This document shows positions 34,497 through 44,462 of a stretch of DNA of 64,000 nucleotides, one piece after another. The notes beneath the pieces are model-generated. The model worked only from the letters and a program-made list of their open reading frames with translations. It did not search any database and was not told where the DNA came from. Where the stretch lies: NCBI RefSeq assembly GCF_024448335.1, contig NZ_JAMOHM010000012.1, positions 1 through 64,000 on the forward strand, read 5' to 3'. Positions within the stretch are counted from its first letter, which is position 1. Each line of letters starts with the position of its first letter. Source of the stretch: Stutzerimonas frequens (GTDB lineage: Bacteria; Pseudomonadota; Gammaproteobacteria; Pseudomonadales; Pseudomonadaceae). The translations under genes and the position numbers were made by a program.

Positions 34497-36140
34497 ATGG
34501 AAGCGCTGCTCGCCCATGGCCCTTTCGCCGAATTCGCCCTGCTGCTGATCATCTCGGCAGTGGTCGGCGTCATCGCCGTGAGCCTGCGTCAGCCGCTGCT
34601 GATCTCCTACATCGTGGTCGGCATCCTGCTCGGGCCGGCAGTGTTCGGGCCGGTCAACGCCGCTGACCAGATCCATCTGCTGGCCGAGATCGGCGTCGCC
34701 GTGCTGCTGTTCGTGGTCGGTCTCAAGCTCGATCTCGCGCATATCCGCAATATCGGCCCGGTGGCGCTGGCCACGGGGCTGGGGCAGCTGACCTTCACCA
34801 TCATCTTCGGCTTCGCGCTCACCCTGCTGATGGGCAAGAGCGCCATGGAGGCGATCTACATCGCCGTGGCGCTGACCTTCTCCAGCACCATCATCATCGT
34901 CAAGCTGCTCTCGGACAAACAGGAGCTGGACTCGCTGCACGGGCGCATCGCAGTGGGCTTCCTGATTGTCCAGGACCTGGCCGTGGTGCTGGCGATGATG
35001 ACCATGAGCGCCCTGCGTGGCGCAGGCGATGCAGGCTGGGCCGAGGTCTCCGGTTCGTTGCTGCTGCGTCTGGCAGGTGCGGCGGTGCTGATGTATGTCT
35101 TGATGCGCTATGTGCTGCCCAGCTTGGTCAGCCGCATGGCGCGCTCACAGGAACTGCTGTTGATCTTCGCGATTGCCTGGGGCACCGGACTTGCCGCGCT
35201 GGGCGACTACATCGGTTTCAGCAAGGAGGCCGGAGCCTTCGTCGCGGGCTTTTCGCTGGCCTCGACGGCCTATCGCGAAGCGATGAACGCGCGCCTGACC
35301 GGCATCCGCGACTTCATGCTGCTGTTCTTCTTCATCGACCTCGGTGGCCGGCTGGATTTCTCCACGCTCGGCAACGAGATCCTGCCGGCCATCGTGCTGG
35401 CGCTGTTCGTACTGATCGGCAATCCGCTGATCGTCATGGCAATCATGGGGTACATGGGTTATCGCAAGCGCACCGGCTTTCTCGCCGGGCTGACCGTGGC
35501 GCAGATCAGCGAGTTCTCCATCGTTTTCGTCGCCATGGGCATCACCCTCGGCGATATCGGGCCGGAGGCGCTGGGGCTCACCACGCTGGTCGGTTTGGTG
35601 ACCATCATGCTCTCGACCTACATGATCCTCTTCTCGCAGCCGCTCTATGAACGCCTGGCACCCTGGCTCGGCCTGTTCGAACGCAAGCGTCCCTATCGCG
35701 AACTGGAAGTGGAGGCCCAGGGCAGGCCGCAGGGCCATCCGCGCATCATTGTCTTCGGCCTGGGCCGTTATGGCTCGCGCCTGTTGCAACAGCTGGCGGC
35801 GGCGCGGATGCCGGTGCTCGGCGTGGACTTCGATCCGGAAGCCGTGCGCACGCTGCGCCGCAGCAAGCTGCCGGTGCGTTTCGGCGATGGCAAGGACCCG
35901 AGCTTTCTCGAATCACTGCCGCTGCAGCATGCCGAATGGGTGGTCACCAGCTTCCCGCAGTGGGAATCCAACCGTGCTTTCCTGCACGCGCTCAAGCATG
36001 CTGGTTTCAAAGGGAAGATCGCTGGCGTGGTGCGCGACGACCAGCATGGCAGGGCGCTGGATGCCGCGGGAGTCAACCGGGTACTCAATCCTTTCACCGA
36101 TGCCGCGGACTTCGCCGCAGGCGCCTGCTCGATGAATTGA
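34497..36140 (+). CDS. Cation:proton antiporter with TrkA-N domain (KefB/YbaL-like)
   Basis: A 547-residue CPA2 antiporter. The first about 390 residues have some 12 membrane segments, including LLISYIVVGILLGPAVFGP and GFLIVQDLAVVLA (the Gln-Asp ion site). The C-terminal cytoplasmic Rossmann domain starts at IIVFGLGRYGSRLLQQL and would bind NAD(H) or another nucleotide regulator. It probably exchanges K+ or Na+ for H+. The ATG at 34497 follows ACGGAG; the much longer open frame upstream is antisense to rhlE. Confidence 0.9.
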   Translation: MEALLAHGPFAEFALLLIISAVVGVIAVSLRQPLLISYIVVGILLGPAVFGPVNAADQIHLLAEIGVAVLLFVVGLKLDLAHIRNIGPVALATGLGQLTFTIIFGFALTLLMGKSAMEAIYIAVALTFSSTIIIVKLLSDKQELDSLHGRIAVGFLIVQDLAVVLAMMTMSALRGAGDAGWAEVSGSLLLRLAGAAVLMYVLMRYVLPSLVSRMARSQELLLIFAIAWGTGLAALGDYIGFSKEAGAFVAGFSLASTAYREAMNARLTGIRDFMLLFFFIDLGGRLDFSTLGNEILPAIVLALFVLIGNPLIVMAIMGYMGYRKRTGFLAGLTVAQISEFSIVFVAMGITLGDIGPEALGLTTLVGLVTIMLSTYMILFSQPLYERLAPWLGLFERKRPYRELEVEAQGRPQGHPRIIVFGLGRYGSRLLQQLAAARMPVLGVDFDPEAVRTLRRSKLPVRFGDGKDPSFLESLPLQHAEWVVTSFPQWESNRAFLHALKHAGFKGKIAGVVRDDQHGRALDAAGVNRVLNPFTDAADFAAGACSMN

Positions 36141-36269
36141 GCCCCGCGAGCAAACCTAACCCCAAGCCAGCGGTAGATTGAACAACCGACTGTCGCCCAA
36201 CCGGACCAGCGCGCTGCAGTTAACGGCATCGCGGCCGCCAACCTGAGCCAGTCCGCAGAAGAGAGCGTT

Positions 36270-37082
36270 ATGACTTTCAACAATCCAAGCGACAACCCCG
36301 ACCCAGCCACCTACAGCTGCCACGACGCCAGCGCACACGGCGCCTGCCCCAGCTGCGCCAGTGGCGAACGCCTGGGCTTCGGCTTCAGCTACGCTTTCCA
36401 GCCGATCATCGATCTGCACGACCGGCAGATCTTCGCCCATGAGGCGCTGGTCCGCGGCATCGGCGGCGAACCAGCCACCACCGTGCTGTCGCAGGTCACC
36501 GAGCAGAATCGCTTCCGCTTCGATCAGGCCGGCCGGGTCAAGGCGATCAAGACCGCGTCCAGGCTAGGCATGCAGAGCAAGCTGTCGATCAATTTCATGC
36601 CCAACGCGATCTACCGCCCCGAGCTGTGCATACGCTCGACGCTGGAAGCCGCCCGCGCCCACGACTTTCCCATCGAGCAAATCATCTTCGAGACCGTCGA
36701 AGGCGAGCGCATCAACGACAGCAAGTGGCTGACCGAGGTGTTCCGCGAATACCAGCGCATCGGCTTTCTCACCGCCATCGATGACTTCGGTGCCGGCTTT
36801 GCCGGGCTCAATCTGCTGGCCGATTTTCAGCCGGACATCATCAAGCTGGACATGGACCTGATCCGCGGCATCGACCAGAGCCGCACGCGTCAGGCCATCG
36901 TCCGGGCGACGGTGGGGATGTGTGAGGAATTGGGTATCAAGGTGATCGGTGAAGGCGTGGAAACCGCCGACGAATGCAGCGCCCTGTTCGATCTGGGCAT
37001 TCATCTGATGCAGGGCTACCTGTTCAGCCGGCCGCTATTCGAGGCCTGCGGTCAGGCGGAACAGCTCGCCTGGCCGCAGTGA
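36270..37082 (+). CDS. EAL-domain c-di-GMP phosphodiesterase with Cys/His N-terminal motif
   Basis: A 270-residue stand-alone EAL protein. The catalytic set appears intact: EAL at residues 58-60, the Asn of SINFMPN, the Glu of FETVEGE, AIDDFGAG, the Lys of IIKLDMD and IGEGVET. So it should hydrolyse c-di-GMP to pGpG. Unusually, the 35 residues before the domain contain Cys17, His18, His23, Cys26 and Cys29, a possible metal or redox site. No transmembrane segment or PAS/GGDEF domain is present. It converges with the PfpI gene three bases away. Confidence 0.88.
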   Translation: MTFNNPSDNPDPATYSCHDASAHGACPSCASGERLGFGFSYAFQPIIDLHDRQIFAHEALVRGIGGEPATTVLSQVTEQNRFRFDQAGRVKAIKTASRLGMQSKLSINFMPNAIYRPELCIRSTLEAARAHDFPIEQIIFETVEGERINDSKWLTEVFREYQRIGFLTAIDDFGAGFAGLNLLADFQPDIIKLDMDLIRGIDQSRTRQAIVRATVGMCEELGIKVIGEGVETADECSALFDLGIHLMQGYLFSRPLFEACGQAEQLAWPQ

Positions 37083-37085
37083 TGC

Positions 37086-37769
37086 CTAGCCCACGCGCAG
37101 CAGCTTGAGCAGCTCCTGCGCGGCTGCCTCGGATGACGCCGGATTCTGCCCCGTCACCAGCAGCCCATCGACCTGCACATAGGGTGTCCAGTCCGCGCCC
37201 TTGCTGTACTGCCCGCCGCGCTCGCGCAGGCGGTCCTCGAGCAGGAACGGCACCACCTCGGTCAACTCCACCCCCGCCTCCTCGCCATTGGTAAAGCCGG
37301 TGACGCGCTTGCCCTTGACCAGATACTCGCCATCCTTGCCGCGCACCTCGGTCAACGCCGCCGGCGCATGGCAGACCGCCCCTATCGGCTTGTCTGACTT
37401 GACGAAGGACTCGAGCAGGGCGATGGACGTCGGGTTGTTCACCAGGTCCCACAGCGGACCATGGCCACCGGGGTAGAACACCGCATCGAAATCCTCGGCC
37501 GAGACCTGATCCAGACGATAGGTGTTGGCCAGCAGCGTCTGCGCCTCGCCGTCGCCGTTGAAGCGCTCGGTGGCCTCGGTCTGGGCGTCGGGTTCGTCGC
37601 TCTTCGGGTCGAGCGGCGGTTCGCCACCCTCGGGCGACGCGAGCACCACCTGCGCCCCGGCATCCATGAAGACGTAATACGGCGCGGCGAATTCCTCCAG
37701 CCAGAAGCCGGTCTTTTTGCCGGTGTCACCCAGCTGGTCGTGGGACGTGAGCACGATGAGAATTTTCAT
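37086..37769 (-). CDS. Type 1 glutamine amidotransferase domain protein (Hsp31/PfpI-like)
   Basis: A 227-residue DJ-1/PfpI-superfamily protein of the Hsp31-like subgroup. YPGGHGPLWDL and IGAVCHAPAALTEV mark the nucleophile elbow (Cys in AVCHAP), and KKTGFWLEEFAAPYY at the N-terminus carries the conserved Glu. Activities in this group include glyoxalase III and chaperone function. AAGGAGG precedes the ATG at 37769. It is the second DJ-1-like gene of the window. Confidence 0.88.
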   Translation of the reverse strand: MKILIVLTSHDQLGDTGKKTGFWLEEFAAPYYVFMDAGAQVVLASPEGGEPPLDPKSDEPDAQTEATERFNGDGEAQTLLANTYRLDQVSAEDFDAVFYPGGHGPLWDLVNNPTSIALLESFVKSDKPIGAVCHAPAALTEVRGKDGEYLVKGKRVTGFTNGEEAGVELTEVVPFLLEDRLRERGGQYSKGADWTPYVQVDGLLVTGQNPASSEAAAQELLKLLRVG

Positions 37770-37850
37770 GGAGCCTCCTTGTTGAAGCGCGACGTGAACA
37801 GTTGAGACTGCCGCCGCGGGCACATTGCTCCGCGGCCAAATCACTTCCAT

Positions 37851-37874
37851 GAAAAAGGGCGCCGCAGCGCCCTT
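37851..37874 (-). terminator. Intrinsic terminator of the PctA-like chemoreceptor gene
   Basis: Eight-base arms AAGGGCGC (37855-37862) and GCGCCCTT (37867-37874) with a four-base loop. On the minus strand the stem is followed by TTTTTC, a classic rho-independent terminator 18 bases after the stop. Confidence 0.85.
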
Positions 37875-37891
37875 CTAAACCACCGTTCCGA

Positions 37892-39781
37892 TCAGATACG
37901 GAAGCTGTCCACCAGCTGCTTCAGCCGGCGCGCCTGATGGTCCAGGTCGCCACAGGCGCGCAGGGTCGACTGCAGGTTCTCCACGCCTTGCTGGTTCAGC
38001 GTGTTGATCTCGGTGATGTCCATGTTCAGCGACTCGATCACCGCGGTCTGCTCCTCGGTGGCGGTGGCCACCGACTGGTTCATGCCGTCGATCTCGCCGA
38101 TGCGCTGGGTCACCTCGCCGAGGCGCTCGCCGGCGCGGTCGGCGATGGAGACGCTGGATTCACTCTGCCGCTGGCTTTCGGTCATGGTCTGCACCGAGGC
38201 GCCGGCGCCAACCTGCAGTTGCTCGATCATCTGCTGGATTTCCTGCGCCGAACTCTGGGTGCGATGCGCCAGGTTGCGCACCTCATCGGCGACCACGGCG
38301 AAACCGCGGCCTGCCTCGCCGGCCCGTGCGGCTTCGATGGCGGCGTTCAGCGCGAGCAGGTTGGTCTGCTCGGAAATGCCCTTGATCACCTCGAGAATCT
38401 GGCCAATGTCCACGGTCTTGGCGTTGAGCGCCTCGATCTGCGAACAGGAAGCACTGATCTTCGCCGACAGCTCGCGCATGGCGGCGATGTTCTGCTCCAC
38501 CACCTGGCGACCGTCTTCGGCCTGATGCCGCGCGCCGCTGGCATGCTGCGAGGCATCCGCCGCGTTGCGGGCAATCTCCTGGGCGGCGGCGCCAAGTTCG
38601 TTGATCGCCGCCGCCACGCTGTTGGTGCGACTGGCCTGCTCGTCGGAGTTGGCCATCGATGCGTTCGAAGCGCCGAGCACGCGTTGTGCCACTTCGTTGA
38701 CCTGCAGCGTGGCCGAGGACACCTCGCGGATCGATTCATGGATACGCTCGACGAAGCGATTGAAGGCGGTCGCCAGCTGACCGAACTCATCTCTGGACTG
38801 CACGGCGAGGCGCCGGGTCAGGTCACCCTCGCCCTCGGCAATGTTGGCCATGGCGCGGCCCATGTCGGTGAGCGGACGCATCAGCACACGAATCAACATG
38901 CCCAGCAGCAGCAGGATGAACGCCACGGCGGCAACCGTGGCGACCAGCGCAGTGGTGCGGAAACTGGTCAGCGCGGCATAGGCCTTGTCACGATCCAGCG
39001 AAATACCCACGTACCACTGCACCGAAGGCAGGCCCTTGACTGGGCTGAAGCCGAGGATGCGCGGATTACCCTCAAGCTGCGCCTCGACATAGCCACTACT
39101 GAGCGACGGCGTATTCTGCGGGTAAATATCCTGGAGCGACTTCATGACCATCTGCTGATCGGGATGGACCAACACCTTGCCGTCGCCGCTGACAAGAAAG
39201 GCGTACCCCATGCCATCAAAATCCAGCGCGTTGAGCATATCCACCAGAGTTTTCAGGCCTAGGTCGCCACCAACTACACCCGTCGCGCCCTGGCCGCTTT
39301 TGACCGGGGTTGCGACTGTCACAACCAGCTCGTTCAGCGTGGCATCCAGGTAAGGTTCGGTCAGCGTCGTGCCATCTGCAGACAGCGCATCCTTGTACCA
39401 GGGGCGAGTTCTCGCATCGTAGTCGTCCGGCATGGCCTCGTAAGGGCGGAGGATATAGCTGCCATCGGCTCCGCCGAGATAGGTGAACATGAACGTAGAG
39501 GTCAGTGCACGTTGTTCGAGCAGACTGCCAACAGACTCTGCCGAGTCATCCCGGCCGATGGTCTGCGCAGCGCTTTCCACCAGCAGGATACGGCCTGACA
39601 GCCAGTTCTGAATGTTGTGGGCGGTAACCTCGCCCATTTCCCCCAGGTAGCTTTCGAGGTTGGCGCGAATGGCGCTCCGCTGCAGATAATCGTTATAGAG
39701 GGTAAACAGCGCAAAAGTTGCGATCACCACTAACGAGGCGGCCAGCAGAATCTTGTGGCTGAACTTAAGATGACTAGACAT
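37892..39781 (-). CDS. Methyl-accepting chemotaxis protein, PctA/PctB-like amino-acid receptor
   Basis: A 629-residue receptor. [20 protein letters not shown] is the first membrane segment, then a dCache periplasmic domain (about 35-275) with [17 protein letters not shown] and GVVGGDL, the pattern of amino-acid-binding dCache domains. A second membrane segment near 280-305, a HAMP domain and a signalling domain with the hairpin tip [19 protein letters not shown] follow. The length and near-identical blocks match P. aeruginosa PctA as I recall it. The start at 39781 gives the family length; an ATG at 39835 is also in frame. The neighbour is an amino-acid transporter. Confidence 0.88.
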   Translation of the reverse strand: MSSHLKFSHKILLAASLVVIATFALFTLYNDYLQRSAIRANLESYLGEMGEVTAHNIQNWLSGRILLVESAAQTIGRDDSAESVGSLLEQRALTSTFMFTYLGGADGSYILRPYEAMPDDYDARTRPWYKDALSADGTTLTEPYLDATLNELVVTVATPVKSGQGATGVVGGDLGLKTLVDMLNALDFDGMGYAFLVSGDGKVLVHPDQQMVMKSLQDIYPQNTPSLSSGYVEAQLEGNPRILGFSPVKGLPSVQWYVGISLDRDKAYAALTSFRTTALVATVAAVAFILLLLGMLIRVLMRPLTDMGRAMANIAEGEGDLTRRLAVQSRDEFGQLATAFNRFVERIHESIREVSSATLQVNEVAQRVLGASNASMANSDEQASRTNSVAAAINELGAAAQEIARNAADASQHASGARHQAEDGRQVVEQNIAAMRELSAKISASCSQIEALNAKTVDIGQILEVIKGISEQTNLLALNAAIEAARAGEAGRGFAVVADEVRNLAHRTQSSAQEIQQMIEQLQVGAGASVQTMTESQRQSESSVSIADRAGERLGEVTQRIGEIDGMNQSVATATEEQTAVIESLNMDITEINTLNQQGVENLQSTLRACGDLDHQARRLKQLVDSFRI

Positions 39782-39909
39782 TTGAGGCGCATCCGAATGA
39801 CTGAACGGGGTGCTGGCATCCTGCGCACTGTGCATTCCTTTGATCTCAATCACTTTTTCGGCCGTTCCCAAAGAAACTTGACCTACTAGTCGCAATGCGG
39901 ATGTTTCCC

Positions 39910-39940
39910 CATAAAAAACGCCAGCCTGCTGGCTGGCGTT
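39910..39940 (-). terminator. Intrinsic terminator of the first NSS transporter gene
   Basis: Ten-base arms AACGCCAGCC (39917-39926) and GGCTGGCGTT (39931-39940) with a four-base loop; on the minus strand a TTTTAT run follows. It closes the aromatic amino-acid gene block. Confidence 0.85.
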
Positions 39941-39966
39941 CTTCACGCGAAGGGGCCGCGCCGTGG

Positions 39967-41427
39967 TCAGCGACCGGCCAGCGCCGGCATTACCCGAGGG
40001 CGCAGCAGCTCGCCCAGCACCGCCAGCGCACCGATCGCTCCGGCGATCCAGTACCAGCGCTGCAGCGGGTCGAAGCCCAGCCAGCCAAGGGCATGGAGGA
40101 AGACCATGAGGATCAGCACCGGACAGACGTAGCGCACCATGAACAGCCACAACGCATAGCCCAGCGGCGGCAGGTTCAGCTCGTCGCGCATGATCTCGCT
40201 GCGTAGCGCGTAGCCGGCCAGCAGCACGGTGAAGATCCCGCCCAGCGGCATCATCCAGCGCGAGGTCAGGTAATCCAGCCAGTCGAAGAAGTTCTTGCCC
40301 ATCGGCGTCCAGCCCGAGAGCAGGTTGAACGAGAGCATCGCCAGCAGGCTGATCACCAGCAGCACCACGCCGGAACCGATGGCCGCCTTCATCCGCGAAA
40401 TGCCGTGCTTCTCGTTGAGGTAGGCGACGGTGGCCTCGATCATGGAGATCGCCGAGGTCAGCGCGGCGATCGACACCATGGCGAAGAACAGCACGCCGAA
40501 CGCCGTGCCGAACGGCATCTGCTGGAAGGCCAGCGGCAGGCTCATGAAGATCAGCCCGGGGCCGGCGGTCGGGTCCATGCCATTGGCGAAGATGATCGGG
40601 AAGATCGCCAGGCCCGCCAGCAGCGCCACGCAGGTGTCGGCGATGGCGACCATGAAGGTGGTGCGGGCGATGGACTGGTCATCCGGAATATACGAGCCGT
40701 AGGTGAGGATCGCGCCGGACGCCAGGCTGAGGGTGAAGAACGCGTGACCGAGCGCGGCCAGCAGCGCCTCGCCGGTGATCTTCGAGGTGTCGAAGCTGAA
40801 CAGGAAGGCGAAGCCCTGATCGAAGCCGCCGCTGGTCACCGCGTAACCCACGAGGATCAGCAGCAGCACGGCCAGCCCCGGCATCATCCAGCGCACCGCA
40901 TTCTCGATGCCCTTCTGCACGCCCTTGGCGACGATCCACAGCGTCAGCAATGCCACCAGCAGGCTCCAGCCACCGAGCTCCCACGGGTTGGCATTGTGCG
41001 CCTCGAACACCCCGCCGAGCGCCTCGACGCTGGTCGCGGTCAGCGAGCCGTCGAGCATCTTCACCGTGTAGGCGAAGGCCCAGCCAGCGACCACGACATA
41101 GAAGCAGAGGATCAGGAAGCCGGCGGTCATGGCCATGCCGCCCACCGCCTTCCACAGCGGGTTGCCGTTGTTCTCGCGAACCACCCGGCCGATGGCGTCG
41201 ATCGGGCTGCCACGGCCGCGGCGACCGATGGCGATCTCGCACATCATCACCGGCACGCCGATGGCGAGGATGCACAGCAGGTACATCAATACGAAGGCAC
41301 CACCGCCGAATTCACCGGTGATGTAGGGGAATTTCCAGATGTTGCCCAGGCCCACGGCCGAGCCGGTTGCCGCGAGGATGAAACCCCAGCGCGAGAGCCA
41401 GAGGTTCTTCGGTTTTTCACGAGTCAT
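39967..41427 (-). CDS. Sodium-dependent NSS family transporter
   Basis: A 486-residue neurotransmitter:sodium symporter homologue with about 12 membrane segments. [22 protein letters not shown] is the family signature in helix 1, containing sodium- and substrate-binding backbone. It is the last gene of the hpd-hmgA-fahA-maiA block, so a tyrosine, tryptophan or phenylalanine substrate is likely (TnaT-like, inference). Its leader has AACAACAA directly before the ribosome-binding site. Confidence 0.9.
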   Translation of the reverse strand: MTREKPKNLWLSRWGFILAATGSAVGLGNIWKFPYITGEFGGGAFVLMYLLCILAIGVPVMMCEIAIGRRGRGSPIDAIGRVVRENNGNPLWKAVGGMAMTAGFLILCFYVVVAGWAFAYTVKMLDGSLTATSVEALGGVFEAHNANPWELGGWSLLVALLTLWIVAKGVQKGIENAVRWMMPGLAVLLLILVGYAVTSGGFDQGFAFLFSFDTSKITGEALLAALGHAFFTLSLASGAILTYGSYIPDDQSIARTTFMVAIADTCVALLAGLAIFPIIFANGMDPTAGPGLIFMSLPLAFQQMPFGTAFGVLFFAMVSIAALTSAISMIEATVAYLNEKHGISRMKAAIGSGVVLLVISLLAMLSFNLLSGWTPMGKNFFDWLDYLTSRWMMPLGGIFTVLLAGYALRSEIMRDELNLPPLGYALWLFMVRYVCPVLILMVFLHALGWLGFDPLQRWYWIAGAIGALAVLGELLRPRVMPALAGR

Positions 41428-41438
41428 ACGTCACCTGT

Positions 41439-41446
41439 TTGTTGTT
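41439..41446 (-). promoter_or_regulatory. Crc/Hfq CA motif in the NSS leader
   Basis: AACAACAA on the mRNA strand, immediately before the AGGTGA ribosome-binding site, fits the AANAANAA catabolite-activity motif bound by Hfq/Crc in Pseudomonas. Confidence 0.6.
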
Positions 41447-41508
41447 ATCTGTGACGGGATCGGGACCGTCGCGCAGGGCGCGGCGGCGTGCAAGGCGGAT
41501 TCAGTCTT

Positions 41509-42168
41509 TCATTGAGCGTCGGGCTGCACCTCCGGCGCGGCCTGCTGGAAGGCCGGAAGCGTCTCGCAGCGTGCGACGATCTCGAGAATGCGTGGATACG
41601 CCGCGAGGTCACAGGCAAAACGGCGCGCATTGTATACCTGCGGCACCAGGCACGCCTCCAGATAACCTGGCCGATCGTTCAGGGAAAGTCTGCCATCGAA
41701 ACATTCCAGGCCCGCTTCCACGGCGGCGAGCCCCTGATCGACCCAGTGCCGGTACCAGGCGTTCTTCGCCTCGTCGTCGACGCCCAGTTCGGCACTGAGG
41801 TACTGCAGCACGCGCAGGTTGTTCAGCGGATGGATCTCGCAGGCGATGTGCATGGCCAGCGCGCGCACCTGGGCGCGCTCGACCGGATCGGCCGGCAACA
41901 GGGCCGGCACCGGAAACACTTCGTCGAGGTACTCCAGGATCGCCAGCGACTGGCTGATGCGCGCGCCGCCGTTGGCTTCATCGACCAGCAACGGCACCAG
42001 CTGCTGCGGGTTGAGGGCGCGGTAATCGGCCGCACGCTGCTGGCCGCCATCCTTGACCAGATGCACCGGCACCTGCCGGTAGGCCAGGCCCTTGAGGTTC
42101 AGCGCGATGCGCACCCGGTAGGCGGCACTGGAGCGCCAGTAGCCGTAGAGCGTCAGCTCAGTGCTCAT
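41509..42168 (-). CDS. maiA: Maleylacetoacetate isomerase
   Basis: A 219-residue zeta-class glutathione transferase that isomerises maleylacetoacetate to fumarylacetoacetate. YGYWRSSAAYRVRIALNLKG holds the SSxxxR glutathione motif, NPQQLVPLL and QSLAILEYLDE complete the thioredoxin domain, and CEIHPLNNLRVLQYL is the zeta-class signature. The ATG at 42168 overlaps the end of the fumarylacetoacetase gene by 11 bases, which implies coupled translation. Confidence 0.94.
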   Translation of the reverse strand: MSTELTLYGYWRSSAAYRVRIALNLKGLAYRQVPVHLVKDGGQQRAADYRALNPQQLVPLLVDEANGGARISQSLAILEYLDEVFPVPALLPADPVERAQVRALAMHIACEIHPLNNLRVLQYLSAELGVDDEAKNAWYRHWVDQGLAAVEAGLECFDGRLSLNDRPGYLEACLVPQVYNARRFACDLAAYPRILEIVARCETLPAFQQAAPEVQPDAQ

Positions 42169-43141
42169 AGCGCTCGACCTGCTGATCGATGGCGCCGAAG
42201 ATGCTCTGCCCGGCGGCGTCGAACATCTCGATGCGCACCCGGTCGCCGAACTTGAGGAACGGCGTCTTCGCCTCGCCGTGCTCGATGACCTCGAGCATGC
42301 GCTTCTCGGCCAGGCAGGACGAGCCGGCACTGCGATCGTAGTTCGACACCGTGCCCGAGCCGATGATGGTCCCGGCGCCCAGCGGACGGGTGCGCGCGGC
42401 GTGGGCGACGAGGGTCGGGAAGTTGAAGGTCATGTCGGTGCCGGCATCCGGCTGGCCGAACAGCTCACCGTTGATATGCGAGACCAGAGGCCGGTGCACC
42501 TTGCCGTCGCGCCAGGTTTCGCCCAGCTCATCCGGCGTCACCGCCACCGGCGAGAAGCTCGACGACGGCTTGCTCTGGTAGAAGCCGAAGCCCTTGGCCA
42601 GCTCGCCGGGGATCAGGTTGCGCAGCGAGACGTCGTTGACCAGCATCAGCAGCTGGATGTGCGAGGCCGCCTCGGCCGGCGTCGCACCCATGGGCACGTC
42701 GTCGGTGATCACCGCCAGTTCGCCTTCCAGATCGATGCCCCAGGCCTCGTCGGCCAGGCGGATCGGGCTGTGCGGCGGGATAAAGGCATCGGCGCCGCCC
42801 TGGTACATCAGCGGATCGTGCCAGAAGGACTCCGGCATCTCGGCGCCACGCGCCTTGCGCACCAGCTCGACGTGATTGACGTAGGCGCTGCCGTCCGCCC
42901 AGTGATAGGCGCGCGGTAGCGGGCTGTGGCAGGCGCCCTGATCGAAGGCGAATGCGCCCTCCTCTAGCCCGTCGTTGAGGCGCTGGTAGACCGCTTCCAG
43001 CTTCGGCTTGCAGTACTGCCAGTCATCCAGCGCGGCCTGCAGCGTGGCGGCGACCTGCGGGACTTTCACCGCGAGGGCGAGATCACGGGAAACGACGACG
43101 AGTACGCCGTCGCGGCCCTGGTTGAGGGTTGCGAGTTTCAT
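42158..43141 (-). CDS. fahA: Fumarylacetoacetate hydrolase family protein
   Basis: A 327-residue FAH-fold enzyme that splits fumarylacetoacetate into fumarate and acetoacetate, the last step of tyrosine breakdown. GIDLEGELAVITDDVP carries metal-binding Glu/Asp residues, NDVSLRNLIPGELAKGFGF and GSGTVSNYD complete the active site. It is shorter than the mammalian type, as usual in this bacterial subgroup. Its ATG overlaps the hmgA stop by one base (TGATG). Its acetoacetate product is handled by the atoE/hbd genes in the same window. Confidence 0.92.
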   Translation of the reverse strand: MKLATLNQGRDGVLVVVSRDLALAVKVPQVAATLQAALDDWQYCKPKLEAVYQRLNDGLEEGAFAFDQGACHSPLPRAYHWADGSAYVNHVELVRKARGAEMPESFWHDPLMYQGGADAFIPPHSPIRLADEAWGIDLEGELAVITDDVPMGATPAEAASHIQLLMLVNDVSLRNLIPGELAKGFGFYQSKPSSSFSPVAVTPDELGETWRDGKVHRPLVSHINGELFGQPDAGTDMTFNFPTLVAHAARTRPLGAGTIIGSGTVSNYDRSAGSSCLAEKRMLEVIEHGEAKTPFLKFGDRVRIEMFDAAGQSIFGAIDQQVERYEH

Positions 43142-44280
43142 CAGGATTCCTTGCCCGGCGCACGCCAGGAGTTGACGTATTCGGGGACATCGACGGCTGC
43201 GGCAGCCTCTCCGACTTCCAGCGCACGACGGGTGTCGATCATCACCGCCACCTCGTCGGCGAAGGTCGCCGGGTCGGTGCTGGCCTTCTTCAGTGCCTTC
43301 GGGTGCGGCCCGTGGGGGAAGCCGCAGGGGTGGAAGGTCACCATGCCTTGCTCGATGTTGTCGCGGCTGAAGAAGTTGCCGCGGTGGTAGAACAGCACTT
43401 CGTCGTAGTCGTCGTTGTTGTGGAAGAACGGCACCTTCAGCGCACCCGGATCGGATTCCACCGGCCGCGGCGTGAAGGTGCAGACCACGAAACCGTTGGC
43501 GACGAAGGTGGTGTGCGCCGACGGCGGCAGGTGGTAGCGATGGCTCATCAGCGGGCGGATGTCGCGCCAGTTGAGCCGTACCACGGTGTTGTCGCCGTGC
43601 CAGCCGACCACGTCCAGCGGGTTGTACGGGTAGGTCACGGTGGTGATCTGGTCGCGCCGCTTGATGCGGATCTGCCAGGGGTTCTCGTCCTGCTGCGCGC
43701 GGAAGGCGTCGTCCAGCCGCGGATGGTCGAGCACCGCGGCGTCGAAGATGGCATGCGGGCCGACCAGGCCTTTTTCCGGCAGCTGGTAGGCGCCGTCGGT
43801 GTTCTCGATCAGCAGCATGAACACCGGCTGCGTCGCCTCGATGCGCCAAGCGGTGCCGCGCGGGATCATCAGGTAGTCGCCGTCGCGGAATTCCAGGTGG
43901 CCGAAGTCGCAGTAGAAATGCCCGGCGCCCTCGTGGATGAACAGCAGTTCGTCACCGTCACCGTTGCGCACCAGGTGGCGCATGGCGCCGTTGGTCTTCC
44001 ACAGGCGCAGCTTGACGTCGGCATTGTGCAGCGCCAGCGGCGCCTGCAGCGGGCAGTCGCCTTCGCTGGGGATGTGATTGAAGTTGAAGGCGTGCGGGCG
44101 CAGCGGGCCTTCCCAGTCGATCCAGCCGGTCGGCGGATGCTTGTGATGCAGGTGCGAAGCCGGGCCGAAGAAGCCTTCGCGGCCCATTTCGCGCTCGTAG
44201 GTGCCCAGCGGAAAATCGCAGTGCGCCTGACGCGAACTCTCACCCTCGCGGATGGGGAAACTGATCCATTTGCGGCTCAT
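43141..44280 (-). CDS. hmgA: Homogentisate 1,2-dioxygenase, short type
   Basis: A 379-residue cupin-type iron dioxygenase that opens the homogentisate ring. It starts MSRKWISFPIREGESSRQAH, with HHKHPPTGW, SHRYHLPPSAHTTF, FFHNNDDYDEVLFYHRG and TFHPCGFPHGPHP providing conserved His/Glu residues of the iron site. It is about 50 residues shorter than the canonical pseudomonad enzyme (about 430) and resembles the type I associate with Vibrio and Shewanella. GAGGAG lies six bases before the ATG. It lies between hpd and fahA, which confirms the role. Confidence 0.9.
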   Translation of the reverse strand: MSRKWISFPIREGESSRQAHCDFPLGTYEREMGREGFFGPASHLHHKHPPTGWIDWEGPLRPHAFNFNHIPSEGDCPLQAPLALHNADVKLRLWKTNGAMRHLVRNGDGDELLFIHEGAGHFYCDFGHLEFRDGDYLMIPRGTAWRIEATQPVFMLLIENTDGAYQLPEKGLVGPHAIFDAAVLDHPRLDDAFRAQQDENPWQIRIKRRDQITTVTYPYNPLDVVGWHGDNTVVRLNWRDIRPLMSHRYHLPPSAHTTFVANGFVVCTFTPRPVESDPGALKVPFFHNNDDYDEVLFYHRGNFFSRDNIEQGMVTFHPCGFPHGPHPKALKKASTDPATFADEVAVMIDTRRALEVGEAAAAVDVPEYVNSWRAPGKES

Positions 44281-44334
44281 GTGCCTCTCCTCGTGATACC
44301 GCGTGATCTGAATGGCGCTGCGGTGGTTGCCGAT

Positions 44335-44441
44335 GCGTAGGGTGGAAGACTGCGAAGCATCTTCCACGCGTCTGAGTCGGCCACGCGTTCATGTCGGCCT
44401 ACCGAAACGCGTGGATGTGCTTCGCGACATCCACCCTACGC
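44335..44441. repeat. Complete GTAGGGTGG-bounded palindromic element
   Basis: Outer arms GCGTAGGGTGG (44335-44345) and CCACCCTACGC (44431-44441) enclose two hairpins, TGGAAGA/TCTTCCA (44343-44366) and TGGATGT/ACATCCA (44412-44433), and inner arms CCACGCGT/ACGCGTGG. It fills most of the gap between hpd and hmgA, so transcripts crossing it would fold strongly. Confidence 0.75.
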
Positions 44442-44462
44442 AACCCCACCTCGACGCCGGCC

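Noticed and set aside
37892..40150. Long N-terminal extension of the PctA-like receptor
   Set aside because: The extra residues overlap the NSS terminator and gene and are unlike a receptor. The ATG at 39781 gives the usual 629-residue length.
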